Source: Tigriopus japonicus (taxonomy: Eukaryota; Arthropoda; Copepoda; Harpacticoida; Harpacticidae). Taken from it: DNA of 64,000 nucleotides. Within the stretch, counting starts at the first letter, position 1. Each line of letters starts with the position of its first letter. The stretch is from positions 281,201-345,200 of the forward strand of contig CM021321.1 in NCBI GenBank assembly GCA_010645155.1. The letters run 5' to 3'. A program made the position numbers and the translations under genes. Shown here in pieces: positions 57,601-63,122 of this stretch. Below the pieces are notes generated by a model. That model worked only from the letters and a program-made list of their open reading frames with translations, did no database searches and had not been told where the DNA came from.

Positions 57601-59627
57601 CAATCTTTTTATCCTGACCGTACCTTGTGACCTTTTTACCGAAACCGTTTTACCTTGTGACCTCTTTACCGTGACCATTTTACCATGTAACCTTTTTACC
57701 ATGACCGTTTTACCTTGTGACCTTTTTACCATAACCATTTTACCTTGTGACCTTTTTACCATGACCTTTTTTTACTGTGACCTATTTTCTTGTGACCGTT
57801 TTGTTTGTGACCTTTTTACCTACAATCAATTTTTCATTCCTGAATTTATCAGAAATGGGGTCTACAAAAAGTTGACGATGCTGAAATTCAGCCAACAATA
57901 TCCTTAAATGCCTGTCGTATCAATCTTATCAAAACAAAATCATTTACTTGAATGGAATTTGATTTATAAAAAATCCACAGCTGAACGCCTGGGCGGAGGC
58001 TTCCATGCCTTACGATTTGTTTGGTACATCCCTTTCAGATGAGAATGAAAGAGAGAGCCTTCGACCGATCTAATTAGCTCCTGGTTTTTCTTGCTTTTCA
58101 GCACATTGTGTTTGGCGTTTGTCGCCTCATCGATCTTGTGGTTCCCGACATTCCCGAGTCTTTGGACATTAAGATCAAACGCGAGAGATTCCTTGCCAAA
58201 GAGGCTCTTCAGGAGGCTGAGCATGTTTTGCAGGTACCCAAATGCTGTGAAAACAGATCCCATCTCAAACGAGTTCTGCCACCTCTTTCCCCTCAGAAAA
58301 AATATCCACTCAAACAGAACAAGTTATCGATCAGTATCAGTCCATTCAAAAAAGAGCCACTTGTTTGTCACGCTAGATGAATTTCGTTAAAACCGGCGAA
58401 AATACTTGTTTTCGAAACAGACCAAGCCTGCCAATGAAATTTTTCATTAGTGATTGATTAGGGACTAAATTACTTTGGGATGAGTCTTTTATCTCAAACT
58501 TGATGATGACGTTGAGCATTATCAGAAAAAAACGAACGTCAAAGTTAAAAAATTGTTAGAACCTATCTTAAGTCACTACTTGAGAGCTTTAATACTTACT
58601 TAATAGCCTCGAGTTAATGAGATACATAATAACCATGATGAGGGGTGATGATTTCTGGCAAATAAAACATGCCTTTCAAGCCTAAAAATGGCAAATAAAC
58701 GCGTCCAAAATTGCAAAAAATGGCATATAAAACAAGAAATGGCAAATAAAAGGGCAAATAGCCGCGAAAATTTACCAAAATTTAGCAAAACTGGCCACTA
58801 AATTCGGAAAATGAGCATTATGTTTCGACAAAAATAAAATGGAATGCAAGTATATAAACATTTAAGAGAAAATATGGTTATTCCATTCAATAATCAATAT
58901 ATCTCTTAAACAAAACATTTTGGGCAAAAAATTGTTTTTCCTATTTTTCTCCACTAAAGACATTTTTTGCATTAATTTGCCCAAAAACCGACAACAATGG
59001 CAGCATTGCCATTGCAGAACGTTTTTGTGGGTTTTATGCAATTAAACCGTACTTGTGCCAAAAACAACATGAATTTTAATTCTAAGCTCAATCGAGTCAT
59101 GGAGTCGAAAATTTTGACCTTTCTCAAATGTACCCAACATTGTACTTCCTAAATTTTGTGCGCTTAATTTTGGCCAAACTTTCAGAGGCTTTTATTTCTT
59201 TTGACCCAGGAATGTGATTGAGTTGGAAACTGAAATACGTTTATCGTATTGAGTGTAAAAGAAAATGTTTTGAGTTCATCGTTTAAGGGGTCCGCGATTA
59301 CTCTTTGTGTAGGAGGATAACTTTTTCTGGTTAAGACTGCAAAGACAAATGAAAACTAGGACAAACAACTAGAACATGTTATTTGAAATGCTCATCGAAT
59401 AATTTACTCTCATCCAAATGATCTGTTACTTAAGTGGAGCCTTCACATCTATGTATGTCCCTATCTGACACCCCCGCATTTATTTCTAAATTAGGCGAGG
59501 TTAATTAAGAAGTTGTTCAACTCAAATTTCCTGTTTTTTCCAGAAAGTTCTGACTGACCATCACGACGATAGTGATCGGAGAGACTCTTCCGATCCAGAT
59601 TCTCCGTTGCTTCGACGTCGAAATTGA
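8974..59627 (+). CDS. anoctamin (TMEM16), ANO7-like; 17 exons, 1071 aa
   Basis: The exons listed separately below join to 3216 nt with GT-AG borders, and every phase closes. Order: a disordered N-terminal region (1-215), the anoctamin dimerisation domain (about 216-500) with [33 protein letters not shown] and FFSRAQRSR, then the ten-helix membrane region from about 501. Calcium-site residues of the TMEM16 family are all present: N804 and E808 (helix 6), E848 and E851 (helix 7), E880 and D884 (helix 8). The best match I know is vertebrate ANO7: [27 protein letters not shown] and LVVPDIPES segments. Family members are Ca2+-activated chloride channels or lipid scramblases; which this is cannot be read from sequence. 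Confidence 0.93.
10034..10218 (+). CDS. anoctamin exon 2
   Basis: Starts the anoctamin dimerisation domain: [17 protein letters not shown] is the hallmark FxDGxRxIDFVLVYxx region. Acceptor TCTTCAG, donor GTAGGA, ends in phase 2. Confidence 0.92.
10281..10371 (+). CDS. anoctamin exon 3
   Basis: Encodes [18 protein letters not shown] and ends IGLESEE. The preceding intron is only 62 bp. Acceptor ATTACAG, donor GTAGGC, phase 0. Confidence 0.88.
10745..11180. repeat. diverged direct repeats
   Basis: Units beginning CATGACTCACA(A/C)AACCTC at about 10934 and 11063 align over about 115 bp (for example GTTGTTTTCCA...GCGGTTRYAAACAC). A weaker third start, ACTCACAAAACCTCC, lies at about 10746. Spacing is about 128 and 189 bp. 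No coding potential was recognised. Confidence 0.6.
12899..13084. repeat. fold-back inverted repeat
   Basis: The left arm, with GAACATCTCATTCG and AATCGTTTCC, pairs with the right arm GGAAACGTTTTC and CGAATGAGATGTT. Arms are about 90 bp, diverged, with the centre near 12990. No target duplication was identified. Confidence 0.65.
13285..13491. mobile_element. small element with CAGGGTGACC ends
   Basis: The ends CAGGGTGACC and GGTCACCCTG are inverted over about 10 bp, and TA precedes the left end. The interior (207 bp) has no coding capacity. A similar end, TACAGGGTGACTCTAGCAATAATTAG, occurs alone at about 42316, and CACCCTGTA at about 56107. It looks like a non-autonomous DNA element; the superfamily is uncertain. 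Confidence 0.5.
15577..15895 (+). mobile_element. 5'-truncated LINE: C terminus of reverse transcriptase ORF plus 3' UTR
   Basis: One frame reads [15 protein letters not shown] and [14 protein letters not shown] before TAA at 15757, matching the LFNxLPxxLR...FKxxLDxFL signature that closes many CR1/L2-like LINE ORFs. The following 3' UTR (CTGCCAACAGTAAC... to AATCCGC) is shared with 37926-38080. Upstream is frameshifted or lost. The copy ends 30 bp before a tRNA gene. Confidence 0.7.
15927..16010 (-). tRNA. tRNA-Leu (anticodon CAG)
   Basis: An 84-nt class II tRNA on the minus strand. The A box TGGCCGAGCGG and B box GGTTCGAATCC are perfect. The anticodon arm is GCGTT-CAG-GTCGC with a closed five-base stem, and a long variable arm follows. 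The acceptor stem pairs at six of seven positions, counting one G-T wobble, with discriminator A. No intron. It lies inside anoctamin intron 3, antisense. Confidence 0.93.
16761..16847 (+). pseudogene. tRNA-like relic
   Basis: A perfect B box (GGTTCGAATCC) follows a Ser/Leu-like segment, and a degenerate A box (GTGGCCACGCG) lies about 60 bp upstream. The ends do not pair into an acceptor stem, so this is a tRNA pseudogene or the head of a tRNA-derived SINE. Confidence 0.3.
17330..17600. repeat. dispersed repeat of about 272 bp, copy 1
   Basis: From CATAGATAAAT through TTTTGACGTCGCCAAAA and GTAACGCAAATATCC to CTAGTTTG it matches 27262-27539 in inverted orientation with few changes. No coding capacity was recognised. 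Its right end abuts the MITE at 17601. Confidence 0.85.
17601..17792. mobile_element. MITE family with GTTAACGCAC...TAATTCG ends, copy 1
   Basis: The arms GTTAACGCACATAATTCGAA and TTCGAATTAGGTGCATTAAT are inverted, and the inverted match continues inward over about 55 bp (AGCGAGAGTA...TCAAGTCAGATTAA). The centre carries CAGCTGCTGTGTTTCAAACA. A close copy lies at 32613-32806. Confidence 0.85.
18084..18092 (+). promoter_or_regulatory. CTCF-like core motif
   Basis: AGATGGCGC in context ACTAGATGGCGCAT matches the fly-type CTCF core AGRKGGCGC. Other exact matches: 27483-27491, 28058-28066, 29877-29885 (minus), 30487-30495 and 63498-63506. Binding is not shown. Confidence 0.35.
20186..20550. mobile_element. 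fold-back element with about 95-bp arms
   Basis: The left arm (GAACCGAGAAACGTATCAGC...AACATGGTTGCCAG) is inverted at the right (CTGGCAACCATG...CGCTGATGTTTTCCTCGGTTC). The interior has no recognised coding content. Limits are approximate and no clear target duplication was seen. Confidence 0.75.
21471..22446. mobile_element. non-autonomous hAT-type element A, 976 bp
   Basis: The ends TAGGGACAGG and CCTGTCCCTA are flanked by a perfect 8-bp duplication TTTATAAC (21463-21470 and 22447-22454). Next to both ends are dense imperfect repeats of AGACGAATAAA/AGACGAAAAA, inverted with respect to each other, a typical place for transposase-binding subterminal repeats. The interior has no transposase. 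Confidence 0.92.
22760..22965. mobile_element. TTTCGG-rich hAT-like element, copy 2, 206 bp
   Basis: The ends TAGTGATGGAC and GTCCATCACTA are inverted. Flanks ATTTTAAT and CTTTTAAC agree at the six central positions, consistent with a decayed 8-bp duplication. The interior is repeated TTTCGG with a TTTCGGCCGAAA palindrome. Confidence 0.75.
23503..23610 (+). CDS. anoctamin exon 4 (conserved HAPW exon)
   Basis: These 36 codons include [16 protein letters not shown] and end LRAPIQ, the most conserved N-terminal anoctamin block. Acceptor TTTTCAG and donor GTAAGG, phase 0 at both sides, joining exon 3 (ESEE) to exon 5. It lies between two very long introns and would easily be missed by ORF-based annotation. 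Confidence 0.9.
24504..25361. mobile_element. non-autonomous hAT-type element B, 858 bp
   Basis: The ends CAGGGCCACCAGAT and ATTTGATGGCCCTG form the inverted termini, flanked by a perfect 8-bp duplication GTAATCAC (24496-24503 and 25362-25369). Subterminal motifs such as TTACCAAAA recur inside both ends. No transposase was recognised. Confidence 0.92.
26768..27255. mobile_element. non-autonomous hAT-type element C, 488 bp
   Basis: The ends TAGGGACGGGCAAAAAGTG and CACTTTTTGCCCGTCCCTA are flanked by a perfect duplication GTAATGAC (26760-26767 and 27256-27263). Inside are repeated CTTTTTGCACTTT/TTTATTTGCAC motifs. Same family as element D (38201-39438). Confidence 0.93.
27262..27539. repeat. 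dispersed repeat of about 272 bp, copy 2 (inverted)
   Basis: Reverse complement of 17330-17600. Its ACACACAAACC end overlaps the target duplication of hAT element C. It retains AGAGGGCGC, a CTCF-like core that has decayed in copy 1. Confidence 0.85.
29877..29885 (-). promoter_or_regulatory. CTCF-like core motif, extended match
   Basis: On the minus strand the context reads CACCAGATGGCGC, which also fits the longer vertebrate-type CTCF consensus. It is the best of the six matches in the window. Function is inferred from motif alone. Confidence 0.4.
30930..31066 (+). CDS. anoctamin exon 5
   Basis: Encodes [20 protein letters not shown] and [15 protein letters not shown], close to the ANO7 arrangement. 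Acceptor ATCACAG in phase 0; donor GTAAGT ending in phase 2. The open segment does not start with ATG. Confidence 0.9.
32142..32310 (+). CDS. anoctamin exon 6
   Basis: Encodes [20 protein letters not shown] and ends AAFPLHD, matching the conserved FFxxxxRSxIVxxIL and AAFPLHD blocks. Acceptor TTTGCAG, donor GTAAGT, phase 0. Confidence 0.93.
32613..32806. mobile_element. MITE family with GTTAACGCAC ends, copy 2
   Basis: The arms TGTTAACGCAGCTAATTG and GAATTAGGTGCGTTAACA are inverted. The centre CTGTGTTTCAAACACAACAG is itself palindromic. Matches 17601-17792. A related but internally different inverted pair (CAAAATCAAGTCAG...TTGACTTGATTT) lies at about 49478-49583. Confidence 0.85.
32811..33018. 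repeat. 208-bp dispersed repeat, copy 2
   Basis: Same orientation and length as 5319-5526. It begins four bases after a MITE copy, so one of the two probably inserted at or beside the end of the other. Confidence 0.8.
34686..34851 (+). CDS. anoctamin exon 7
   Basis: Encodes [20 protein letters not shown] and [12 protein letters not shown], the segment leading into helix 1. Acceptor TTTCAG in phase 0; donor GTAAGT ending in phase 1. Confidence 0.94.
36085..36333 (+). CDS. anoctamin exon 8 (helix 1 and first extracellular loop)
   Basis: Begins [20 protein letters not shown] (transmembrane helix 1). The following loop holds six cysteines, including [10 protein letters not shown], as in anoctamins, then [17 protein letters not shown] at helix 2. 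Acceptor AACTCAG, donor GTAAGT, phase 1 at both sides. Confidence 0.95.
36575..37031. mobile_element. fold-back element with about 90-bp arms
   Basis: GGACTATTTTAGTTACATTT...GTCGATTTCTTG at the left is inverted at the right (CAAGAAATCGATTAG...AATGTAACTAATATAGTCC) with few differences. The arms give mirror-image open frames on the two strands, which are not genes. It abuts the TTTCGG repeat. Confidence 0.75.
37030..37365. mobile_element. TTTCGG-rich hAT-like element, copy 3
   Basis: It shares TTTCGGCCGAAATTTCGG at the left, GCGACTACCCA and ATCGAACACATGAG inside, and CTTTCGGTCCATCACTA at the right with copies 1 and 2. This is the longest copy. Its left terminus is degraded. Confidence 0.75.
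37416..37632. mobile_element. short hAT-family MITE, 217 bp, CAGGGGTCGGCAA ends
   Basis: The termini CAGGGGTCGGCAA and TTGCCGACCCCTG are the classic ends of a widespread animal hAT group. Flanks GAATAGGG and GAATAGAG are an 8-bp duplication with one mismatch. The interior is GC-rich relative to its surroundings and non-coding. Confidence 0.9.
37926..38080 (+). mobile_element. LINE 3' end, second copy
   Basis: It shares GATCTGCCAACAGTAAC, the CACAGGGAATCCCAT segment and the tail GAAATCCGC with the 3' UTR of the LINE at 15577-15895. It is followed by a C run and A-rich sequence. The coding part is absent or reduced to the last codons. Confidence 0.6.
38201..39438. mobile_element. non-autonomous hAT-type element D, 1238 bp
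   Basis: The ends TAGGGACGGGCAGAAAGTGC and GCCCGTCCCTA are flanked by a perfect duplication GTAATGAA (38193-38200 and 39439-39446). Just inside the left end is an array of GTGCAAATAAATGTC-type repeats, with an inverted counterpart (GTGCAAAAGTGCAG) near the right end. No transposase was recognised. Longer relative of element C. Confidence 0.92.
41397..41617 (+). CDS. anoctamin exon 9 (helices 2-3)
   Basis: Encodes [27 protein letters not shown] and [12 protein letters not shown], all strongly conserved in anoctamins, then a hydrophobic start of helix 3. Acceptor TTTTAG, donor GTAAGC, phase 1 to 0. The open frame upstream of 41397 is intronic. Confidence 0.95.
43636..43771. mobile_element. short TIR element with ACACACTGGGTCCGAT arms
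   Basis: TTTCAAAATACACACTGGG and CCCAGTGTGTATTTTTGAAA are inverted, with the match extending a few bases outward. Inside both arms the string AGTACAATG occurs in the same rather than opposite orientation. No coding content. Confidence 0.7.
44111..44604 (+). pseudogene. unexplained intronic open frame, about 164 codons without ATG start
   Basis: The frame opens after TGA at 44108 and runs to TAG at 44604. The peptide looks protein-like ([46 protein letters not shown]). The pattern of helical hairpins and an FLGQ-xAxxWLK run is faintly like the ELYS-like nucleoporin domain, but I am not confident. There are no good splice borders at its ends, so I favour a retrocopy fragment or chance over a real exon. 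Confidence 0.25.
44756..44951 (+). CDS. anoctamin exon 10 (helices 3-4)
   Basis: Encodes [20 protein letters not shown], an extracellular loop, then [19 protein letters not shown] and LTTW. Acceptor TTCCAG, donor GTAAGA, phase 0 to 1. An NET glycosylation sequon lies in the loop. Confidence 0.93.
44952..46849 (+). other. anoctamin intron 10 (1.9 kb)
   Basis: Holds an AT-rich microsatellite near 45380-45410 and the long hairpin element 45897-46252. Nothing else is recognised. Confidence 0.75.
45897..46252. mobile_element. fold-back element, near-complete palindrome with about 175-bp arms
   Basis: The centre at about 46075 is TTTTGTGGTAAAACGATTACCACAAAA. The arms remain alignable to the outer TTTCCAG ends through GAATGAATGAACT, CGTTCGATTG and GAAATACGT. 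The loop is only a few bases. A diverged relative of one arm (GTGATTGAGTTGG, GAAATACGT) occurs near 59210-59255. Confidence 0.85.
46850..47019 (+). CDS. anoctamin exon 11 (helix 5)
   Basis: Encodes [20 protein letters not shown] and [20 protein letters not shown], one of the most conserved anoctamin stretches. Acceptor TTCCAG, donor GTGAGT, phase 1 to 0. Confidence 0.96.
47092..47220 (+). CDS. anoctamin exon 12 (helix 6, first calcium ligands)
   Basis: Encodes [19 protein letters not shown] then [14 protein letters not shown]804 and E808 occupy the helix-6 calcium positions (N650 and E654 of mouse ANO1). Separated from exon 11 by only 72 bp. Acceptor TTTCCAG, donor GTAAGA, phase 0. Confidence 0.95.
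48438..48528 (+). CDS. anoctamin exon 13 (start of helix 7)
   Basis: Encodes [21 protein letters not shown]848 and E851 match the paired helix-7 calcium ligands. Acceptor TTTGCAG, donor GTAAGT, ends in phase 1. Confidence 0.93.
49239..49344. repeat. compact hairpin with about 45-bp arms
   Basis: CTAGTTTTTTAAGACGCA and GATCGATCTCAAG at the left pair with CTTGAGATCGATC and TGCGTCTAAAAAACTAG at the right. The loop contains GTACTTAAGTAC, a second small palindrome. Confidence 0.85.
51025..51137. repeat. compact hairpin with about 35-bp arms
   Basis: ATTTTGCTGTGGAGCAGAAA and its complement TTTCTGCTCCACAGCAAAAT bound the structure. An inner pair GTCAGCTGA/TCAGCTGAC closes the loop. It generates mirror-image open frames on both strands that are not genes. 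Confidence 0.85.
54039..54244 (+). CDS. anoctamin exon 14 (helices 7-8)
   Basis: Encodes [36 protein letters not shown] and GIWFKIL. E880 and D884 are the helix-8 calcium ligands. Acceptor TTCCAG, donor GTAAGT, phase 1 to 0. Confidence 0.97.
56163..56399 (+). CDS. anoctamin exon 15 (helix 9, extracellular loop, helix 10 start)
   Basis: Encodes [23 protein letters not shown] and CRYRAFRD, then KLAFVIIFE. Two NFT/NRT sequons lie in the predicted extracellular loop, as in other anoctamins. Acceptor TTCTAG, donor GTAAGG, phase 0. Confidence 0.95.
57211..57271. repeat. short GGTAAAAGGTCAC repeat block
   Basis: Three to four imperfect units of CACGGTAAAAAGGT. This is the inverted counterpart of the larger array at 57616-57820. 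Confidence 0.75.
57616..57820. repeat. 30-bp minisatellite
   Basis: About seven units of 30 bp, each combining TTTTACCTTGTGACC and TTTTTACCATGACC half-units. Four units from 57645 to 57764 keep exactly the 30-bp period. The minus strand reads as a ten-residue peptide repeat, which I regard as a by-product of the period being divisible by three. Confidence 0.9.
58102..58233 (+). CDS. anoctamin exon 16 (end of helix 10)
   Basis: Encodes [20 protein letters not shown] and a charged C-terminal helix. Acceptor TTTTCAG, donor GTACCC (a weaker consensus), phase 0. Reading through the donor gives an alternative 48-residue tail ending at 58380. Confidence 0.9.
59544..59627 (+). CDS. anoctamin exon 17 (terminal)
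   Basis: It follows TTTTTTCCAG in phase 0 and encodes 27 residues, Asp/Ser-rich then LLRRRN, and TGA. No family conservation is expected in this tail, so support comes from the strong acceptor and phase, and from the poly(A) signal downstream. Confidence 0.7.
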   Translation, partial: KVLTDHHDDSDRRDSSDPDSPLLRRRN

Positions 59628-59957
59628 AATTATAATGACTTGTGCTCATTCTCACATTGTTCTCTATCTTTTACTTTTCATTTTTCATTCATACAGAATT
59701 TGAGAAATCCTATTTTTCGCTAGGTCCACCCGTCTACTATTTTGTGATTCAATATTCTTGTCTTGCTACAACAAACCGAAACCGAATTGTGATAAAAAAT
59801 CGTTGCTATTGTTATTGTATTCGAATAATAATGACGACGATTCCATGAGTATTAAACTAGTGAATTGAATTAGGCTTTAGTAGACCTTTTCTCAGACGTT
59901 ACCTGTTGCCAATTGTTAATCATTCACATATGGGGTTGTACCAAACACACAGACAAA

Positions 59958-59963
59958 AATAAA
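59958..59963 (+). terminator. poly(A) signal of the anoctamin gene
   Basis: AATAAA on the plus strand, 331 bp after the stop codon; the first canonical hexamer after the stop that I see. Confidence 0.6.
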
Positions 59964-60000
59964 TGATACAATGTTCGTCACAAGAATCTCAGTCTAATTA

Positions 60001-60006
60001 TTTATT
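60001..60006 (-). terminator. poly(A) signal of the six-cysteine protein gene
   Basis: AATAAA on the minus strand, about 240 bp after that gene's stop codon. It lies 38 bp from the opposing anoctamin signal, so the two mRNAs probably overlap or meet end to end. Confidence 0.55.
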
Positions 60007-60243
60007 TATAGAACTATACATTTTTCTACACATTCCAGGGACATTTTCCTTTCGTTGATCCGAATTCGTTTTCAAACATATAAACACATGCAGAAAAAAA
60101 AACAGAATCTATATTACCCATAAAACATGGCTCCGTGGTTGATTAAGGTACTTCTTCTTTGGGGGTCAGGTCAAGTTGGTCAACCAATAACCCATGAAGT
60201 GAAAAAAATTGCATTTTAGAGGCATTTCTAGGCCTTATCCGAT

Positions 60244-60804
60244 CTAGATTCCCACTAGAACCGCACCCAAGATGAGCAAAATCCAGGATGAGATTCCCTT
60301 CAAGTTCGTGGAAGCTCCAAAGCTATATTTCTTACTCCAAAAAACCTCTTGATCCTTCTTTCTTTGTCGTTCCAATTCGGCGTCCACCTCATTGAAGGTC
60401 TCTTTCCTCTGGAAGATCTGACAATCCCGGATATGGAAGCCATAATCCGAGGCCATTTGGTAGAAGAACGCTCCCATGAGCTCCTTCTGATATCGCTTGA
60501 GGCTCCAAACGTATTTGGAAGCGAAACAGGGCTCCAAACGATCAAAGCAATACGTGATGAGTTCGTCCAAATGATCGCAAATTACTTGACGCACTTCACC
60601 GCGTCGTTCGGAAGGATCTCGAATTTGAAGGGCAAACTTATCTCGGAGTCGATTGCCACAGACTTTGTATTCGCCGAGGACTTTCTTGACCTCGTTTTCG
60701 TTGCATTCGTCGGTTTTGGAATGTTCTTTCAAGGAATTGCCAGTGCGACTTTGATATTCTTTGACGATGGGACAGTCCATGACTGTATCACCGATGCCAA
60801 ACAA
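60244..60804 (-). CDS. six-cysteine protein exon 2
   Basis: It follows TTCTTCTAG on the minus strand in phase 0 and starts LFGIGDTVMDC. It carries the last cysteine of module 1, all of module 2, a charged linker (AELERQRKKDQE) and the hydrophobic tail. Confidence 0.82.
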   Translation of the reverse strand: MFGIGDTVMDCPIVKEYQSRTGNSLKEHSKTDECNENEVKKVLGEYKVCGNRLRDKFALQIRDPSERRGEVRQVICDHLDELITYCFDRLEPCFASKYVWSLKRYQKELMGAFFYQMASDYGFHIRDCQIFQRKETFNEVDAELERQRKKDQEVFWSKKYSFGASTNLKGISSWILLILGAVLVGI

Positions 60805-63122
60805 CTAGAAGAAATAATGCAAAATGGGCATATTAGACATTTAAGCAAGTTTTGTGGATGACTTTTTTAATCACATTAATTTGACCTTAAGGCTCAACGA
60901 AACAGTTGATTTCCAAGCCACTTTACTCATTGGTTACTGTCAAAACTGCAATACACGAACTATGCAATCTTTTTCATGTCTGTACAAAACCAGGTTTGAA
61001 ACGTAAGACGGATTGTTATGTGCTTTAAGACGTTGTACTCTTCGTCTTGGCTCTCCTTTCATTTACTTTTGTTGTCAGAACAGGAGTTGCTCAGCAGACC
61101 ATGAAAAAGCAAAGTCCTCCTTTTTTCTTTGTTCTGTTGTCATGCGGGACTGACGTGTTCCGAGTTCGATTTTTGGCAAAGTGTTGCGACATTTGCCCTT
61201 CTGGGTCAGGAAGTTTACCACAAGTAAAGAAACTCATGGGTAAGAAGTGTCAACTTGACAGTGGCGGCAAGCGGTTTAATGTGAAGCTTCAAAAAGCCCA
61301 ACAAACCAAGGAGTGAAAGAAAATAAACGCAGCCAATGGGAGCCTTTGACTCAAAAAATATCAAAGCAATAGCTTGAGCACTACTTTTCATGCAATATGA
61401 TCCCTGAATTGATTGTTATTGGCTAGATTTACTTCGCAACTGATTGTAAAGTCCCTTTAATTCGAACTTCCTGGGTTGATAGTGGCGACATCAACGGCAA
61501 ACATTTGAAGCTAAAAAAAAACCAACAACTTGACGTAGTTAACACTTCTTTCCCATGAGCTTCTTTAACCGCAACTATTAGTATTTGGGAATCAAACCTC
61601 AGTGTTGGCCAAGTGTTGCCAAATTGGTACTTTCTCAGATTCTTTGGCCAAAAGCTCAACACAAAATTATATTACAGAAAGGGAGATTTACACATTAAAA
61701 CTCGAAAAGCATAAGTAATATGTGGTGCAAAGATGCAAATAATGCATATCCCTTCTCTTGATCAAGAGATCTAACTCATTTTAGTTACTTTTATCATACA
61801 CCACCAAGTTTTTTTGATGTTGTTGTTGCTCTGTGCTTTTCAGTTTTTTCCTTGCGTACTACTCATTTTGCAAGATTTTTGTTGTACGTTCAAAGCTGGA
61901 TATAAGTTCAGATGTAAACTGTACTAATCCAAATAGCTTGATCATACCAAAGTTAGTCAAAATAGCCATGTGCAAGTGTAATTTGTGTACATAAGCGGCC
62001 TTGTAACTTAATTTTACGTAACGTAACTTATATACTGAGACTAAATTTTGGCGTGCTGGAGTTTTTTTGAATTATTGCAATTTCCATCCGATCTGTAAGG
62101 TCAGTTGTTGAAGGCATTTAGAAGTGTAGCGTAAGTGAGAGACAGTAGTCCAGAACCATACTTCAATGTAGTCTCAGTACATAAGCTACAACAAAAGCAA
62201 AAACATCAAATTTTCTTCCAAATGCTATCAACAACTTACCTATAAGAATTACTTTTGTCTCTACTGAAATCTACATTCATGACAAAACTTCTTTGAAAAA
62301 GATACTGATGCACTTTGCAAAATTCGAATCCGAAACCAACACTTTACATAGTTACAATTCCTATTAAATGACGACTTAAATTTGCTACATGAAAGATATT
62401 CTACTTCTGCACTGTAGCTAAAAACATTGGAATCAGTTCACATCATATTTTAAATCCAAAATTGGGACTTTTACGGAATCCCCCTAAAAATCGAATTTCA
62501 TTGCAAAAAAAGATGTAGAAAATTCAATTAGTCTCAAGTCATAAATCCAGTCATAAATCTCTAGACTTACTTCATCAAATAGAACTTGATTAACTAAGTT
62601 CAACATCATTAATGCTGACAAGGGAGCCTCAATACTTGATGTTTTTGACTTCAACTTTTGCATTCAAGAAATGTTTGAATGCACATACCGGCTTAAAAAT
62701 ACTTTTTTCCATCGAGTAAATCTATTTGTTAGCCAGAGACCTTCCAAAAAGAGGTAGTATGAACCAAAGTCCAACGACAAGCAAAAAAAAAGTTACATAA
62801 GCCACTTACTTACCTTGGATAATTTCTCCACTTCCCAAGTTAACGAGTAATCTTTGACATCTTGAAACACATTTGGAGCAAAGCAGTTCTCAAATTCTCT
62901 CAAACAATCATCGCTCACTTTGTTCAAGAGCCCACACATTCCCTGTTGTTTAGCATTCAACAAGAAGTCATTCTCTGCATGTTCTCGACACATTTTGTAG
63001 TCACTATCCTCCCAGAAATGCTCACTATCTGGACATTCATGGTCAGGATCTTCATCCACATATTCTTCCGACCAAGACGATTTGACAAAGATCCACAAGA
63101 GGACTACCAAATGTTTCCACAT
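60244..63122 (-). CDS. secreted, probably GPI-anchored protein with two six-cysteine modules; exons 63122-62814 and 60804-60244
   Basis: A protein of 289 aa whose family I do not recognise. The N terminus MWKHLVVLLWIFVKSSWS is a signal peptide, probably cleaved near residue 18. The C terminus SSWILLILGAVLVGI after a small-residue stretch (GAS, 266-268) is typical of a GPI-attachment signal. Twelve cysteines fall in two sets: 30, 45, 63, 73, 80, 114 and 137, 152, 179, 189, 196, 231. Spacings are 15-18-10-7-34 and 15-27-10-7-35, with matching CLREFENCFAP and CFDRLEPCFAS cores, so an internal duplication is likely. The intron (2.0 kb, phase 0) interrupts module 1. The start at 63122 gives the signal peptide; the frame is open further upstream. 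It converges on the anoctamin gene. Confidence 0.8.
60805..62813 (-). other. intron of the six-cysteine protein gene
   Basis: 2.0 kb with donor GTAAGT and acceptor TTCTAG on the minus strand. It holds an imperfect inverted repeat at about 61195-61600. Nothing else was recognised. Confidence 0.75.
61195..61600. repeat. imperfect inverted repeat
   Basis: GTAAAGAAACTCATGGGTAA and GAAGTGTCAAC at about 61225-61255 are inverted at about 61538-61570 (GTTAACACTTCTTTCCCATG...TTCTTTAAC). Similarity fades outward. The short open frames here are by-products of this repeat. Confidence 0.55.
62814..63122 (-). CDS. six-cysteine protein exon 1
   Basis: 103 codons: signal peptide, an acidic stretch (EEYVDEDPDHE) and five of the six cysteines of module 1. 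It ends EKLSK in phase 0 before GTAAGT. Confidence 0.82.

Noticed and set aside
57481..57762. Minus-strand peptide with ten-residue repeats
   Set aside because: It is a translation of the 30-bp minisatellite and has no other sign of coding.
58234..58380. Read-through C terminus of anoctamin exon 16
   Set aside because: Kept only as an alternative; the exon 17 acceptor is strong and the phase fits, although the exon 16 donor is weak.
61047..61662. Two opposing open frames near 61 kb
   Set aside because: They reflect an imperfect inverted repeat inside the intron of the six-cysteine gene.
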